Source of the DNA: Clostridia bacterium
GTDB taxonomy: Bacteria; Bacillota; Clostridia; Oscillospirales; Acutalibacteraceae
DNA length: 5,800 nt
Assembly: GCA_017552845.1 (NCBI GenBank)
Contig: JAFZOE010000006.1
Span: 1 to 5,800, forward strand
Direction: 5' to 3'
The translations under genes were made by a program, and so were the position numbers. Position 1 is the first letter of the stretch. Every line of letters starts with the position of its first letter. The notes below the pieces were generated by a model. That model was not told the origin of the DNA. It did not search any database and was given only the letters and a program-made list of their open reading frames with translations. Shown here one piece after another: positions 5,003 through 5,800 of this stretch.

Positions 5003-5800
5003 TCAATATTTTACCGGCTTTGCATCAAGATACTTCTTGACCATAAGCGCTACTTTGAATACGATTGCGTCATCAAATTCACGAAGGTCAAGTCCGGTAA
5101 TCTTCTTGATTTTTTCAAGACGGTAAACGAGAGTGTTTCTGTGAACAAAAAGCTTTCTTGAAGTTTCGGAAACATTAAGGTTGTTCTCGAAGAATCTCTG
5201 GATTGTAAAGAGTGTTTCCTGATCGAGGCTCTCGATTGAACCCTTCTTGAATACTTCTTTAAGGAACATCTCGCAGAGAGTCGTGGGAAGCTGATAAATA
5301 AGGCGAGCAATTCCGAGATTGTCATAGGAAACGATGGTCTTTTCAGTATCGAATACCTTGCCGACCTCGAGAGCAATCTGAGCTTCCTTGATTGAACGCG
5401 CAAGGTCTCTGATTCCTTCAACAGCGGTTCCTATACCAACAAGAACATGGGTATAGAGCTCCGTGCTGAGAGAATCGGAAATCGAGCGGGCAAGCTTTTC
5501 AAGGTCTTTGGTATCAGTATTGATGCCGAGCTCCTTGACAATAGCTATATCCGTTTCGCTGATATTGATTATAAAATCCTTATTCTTATCGGGGAAAAGG
5601 TTATGAACCGAATCATAAACCGCCGCATCGTTATGATCTACAACCCTGATAAGCAGAACTGCCCTTGAAACATCCATATTGAAATGAAGCTCGCGGGATT
5701 TAAGATAAATATCTCCGGGAAGAATATTATCAAGGATAACATTCTTTATGAAATTGGTTCTGTTATATTTTTCCTCATAATAGAGCTTAAGGTTATCAAG
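5003..5800 (-). CDS. CdaR/PucR-family helix-turn-helix transcriptional regulator, 5' end outside window
   Basis: The frame stays open from the TGA at 5005-5003 through 5800, giving 265 visible residues and no start; the Met at 5677 is internal. The C-terminal DNA-binding domain is recognisable: visible residues about 195-261, with ETLFTIQRFFENNLNVSETS, then the hallmark FVHRNTLVYRLEKI at 218-231 and the ITGLDL motif. This is the PucR C-terminal helix-turn-helix (HTH_30). The central part (visible about 42-170, with VSRAVLLIRV and later EAQIALEVG) resembles the GGDEF-like domain of CdaR-type regulators. An N-terminal sensor domain, if present, is outside the window. Known relatives control sugar-diacid or purine use, but such a ligand cannot be assumed here. 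Being first in a block with ftsEX, with only 22 bp to ftsE and no terminator between, it may regulate this operon or simply be co-transcribed. Confidence 0.87.
   Translation of the reverse strand, partial: LDNLKLYYEEKYNRTNFIKNVILDNILPGDIYLKSRELHFNMDVSRAVLLIRVVDHNDAAVYDSVHNLFPDKNKDFIINISETDIAIVKELGINTDTKDLEKLARSISDSLSTELYTHVLVGIGTAVEGIRDLARSIKEAQIALEVGKVFDTEKTIVSYDNLGIARLIYQLPTTLCEMFLKEVFKKGSIESLDQETLFTIQRFFENNLNVSETSRKLFVHRNTLVYRLEKIKKITGLDLREFDDAIVFKVALMVKKYLDAKPVKY

Noticed and set aside
4655..5161. 168-codon open frame on the plus strand
   Set aside because: Antisense to ftsE and the regulator gene, both of which show full family motifs. Its sequence looks like a reverse-complement shadow.
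5675..5677. Start of the regulator at the Met at 5677
   Set aside because: The frame continues upstream to the window edge with typical family sequence (LKLYYEEKYNRTNFI and on), so the gene is cut by the window rather than starting here.
1..5800. CRISPR array, insertion sequence, tRNA or riboswitch
   Set aside because: Coding density is near complete, gaps are 22-53 bp, and no spaced repeats, transposase motifs or tRNA-like folds were seen.

Overview
The window looks like chromosomal core DNA from a low-to-mid GC Firmicute, most likely a Clostridia (Ruminococcus/Oscillospira-like) gut-type bacterium. This rests on the gene set (FtsEX with a secreted coiled-coil hydrolase, a CtpA-like protein, an LCP protein and a CdaR/PucR-type regulator), on GGAGG-type ribosome binding sites with close gene packing, and on protein style. 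No sequence search was possible, so the taxon is an inference. I see no mobile element, CRISPR array, tRNA or rRNA.

Layout: positions 1-443 hold the 3' end of a plus-strand gene for a LytR-CpsA-Psr (LCP) cell-wall glycopolymer ligase. It converges on a minus-strand block that fills the rest of the window. A 40 bp gap between them carries one strong hairpin (450-470) that can terminate both units. Reading the minus strand 5' to 3', the block is: a CdaR/PucR-family helix-turn-helix regulator (cut by the window edge at 5800; stop at 5003), ftsE (4980-4003), ftsX (4010-3096, overlapping ftsE by 8 bp), a secreted coiled-coil M23 peptidase (3115-1754, overlapping ftsX by about 20 bp) and a membrane-anchored PDZ/S41 CtpA-like protein (1700-483). 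Gaps are 22 bp, overlap, overlap and 53 bp, so all five are probably one transcription unit whose promoter lies beyond 5800.

How they work together: FtsE (cytoplasmic ATPase) and FtsX (membrane protein) form the ABC-like complex that converts ATP hydrolysis into activation of a periseptal or lateral-wall peptidoglycan hydrolase through a coiled-coil domain. The next gene encodes exactly such a protein, with an apparently intact M23 zinc site. The last gene resembles CtpA/CtpB, which sits next to ftsEX in Bacillus too, but here the catalytic Ser and Lys positions read as Gly and Val. It is therefore probably a pseudoprotease with a working PDZ domain.

The least ordinary points are this inactive CtpA-like protein, an acidic tail of about 95 residues on FtsE, an exceptionally regular Ile heptad coiled coil in the hydrolase, a non-ATG start for that hydrolase inside ftsX, and a perfect 11 bp inverted repeat just before the CtpA-like gene. 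I did not find a wholly new system; the window is a variant of a known cell-wall remodelling module.
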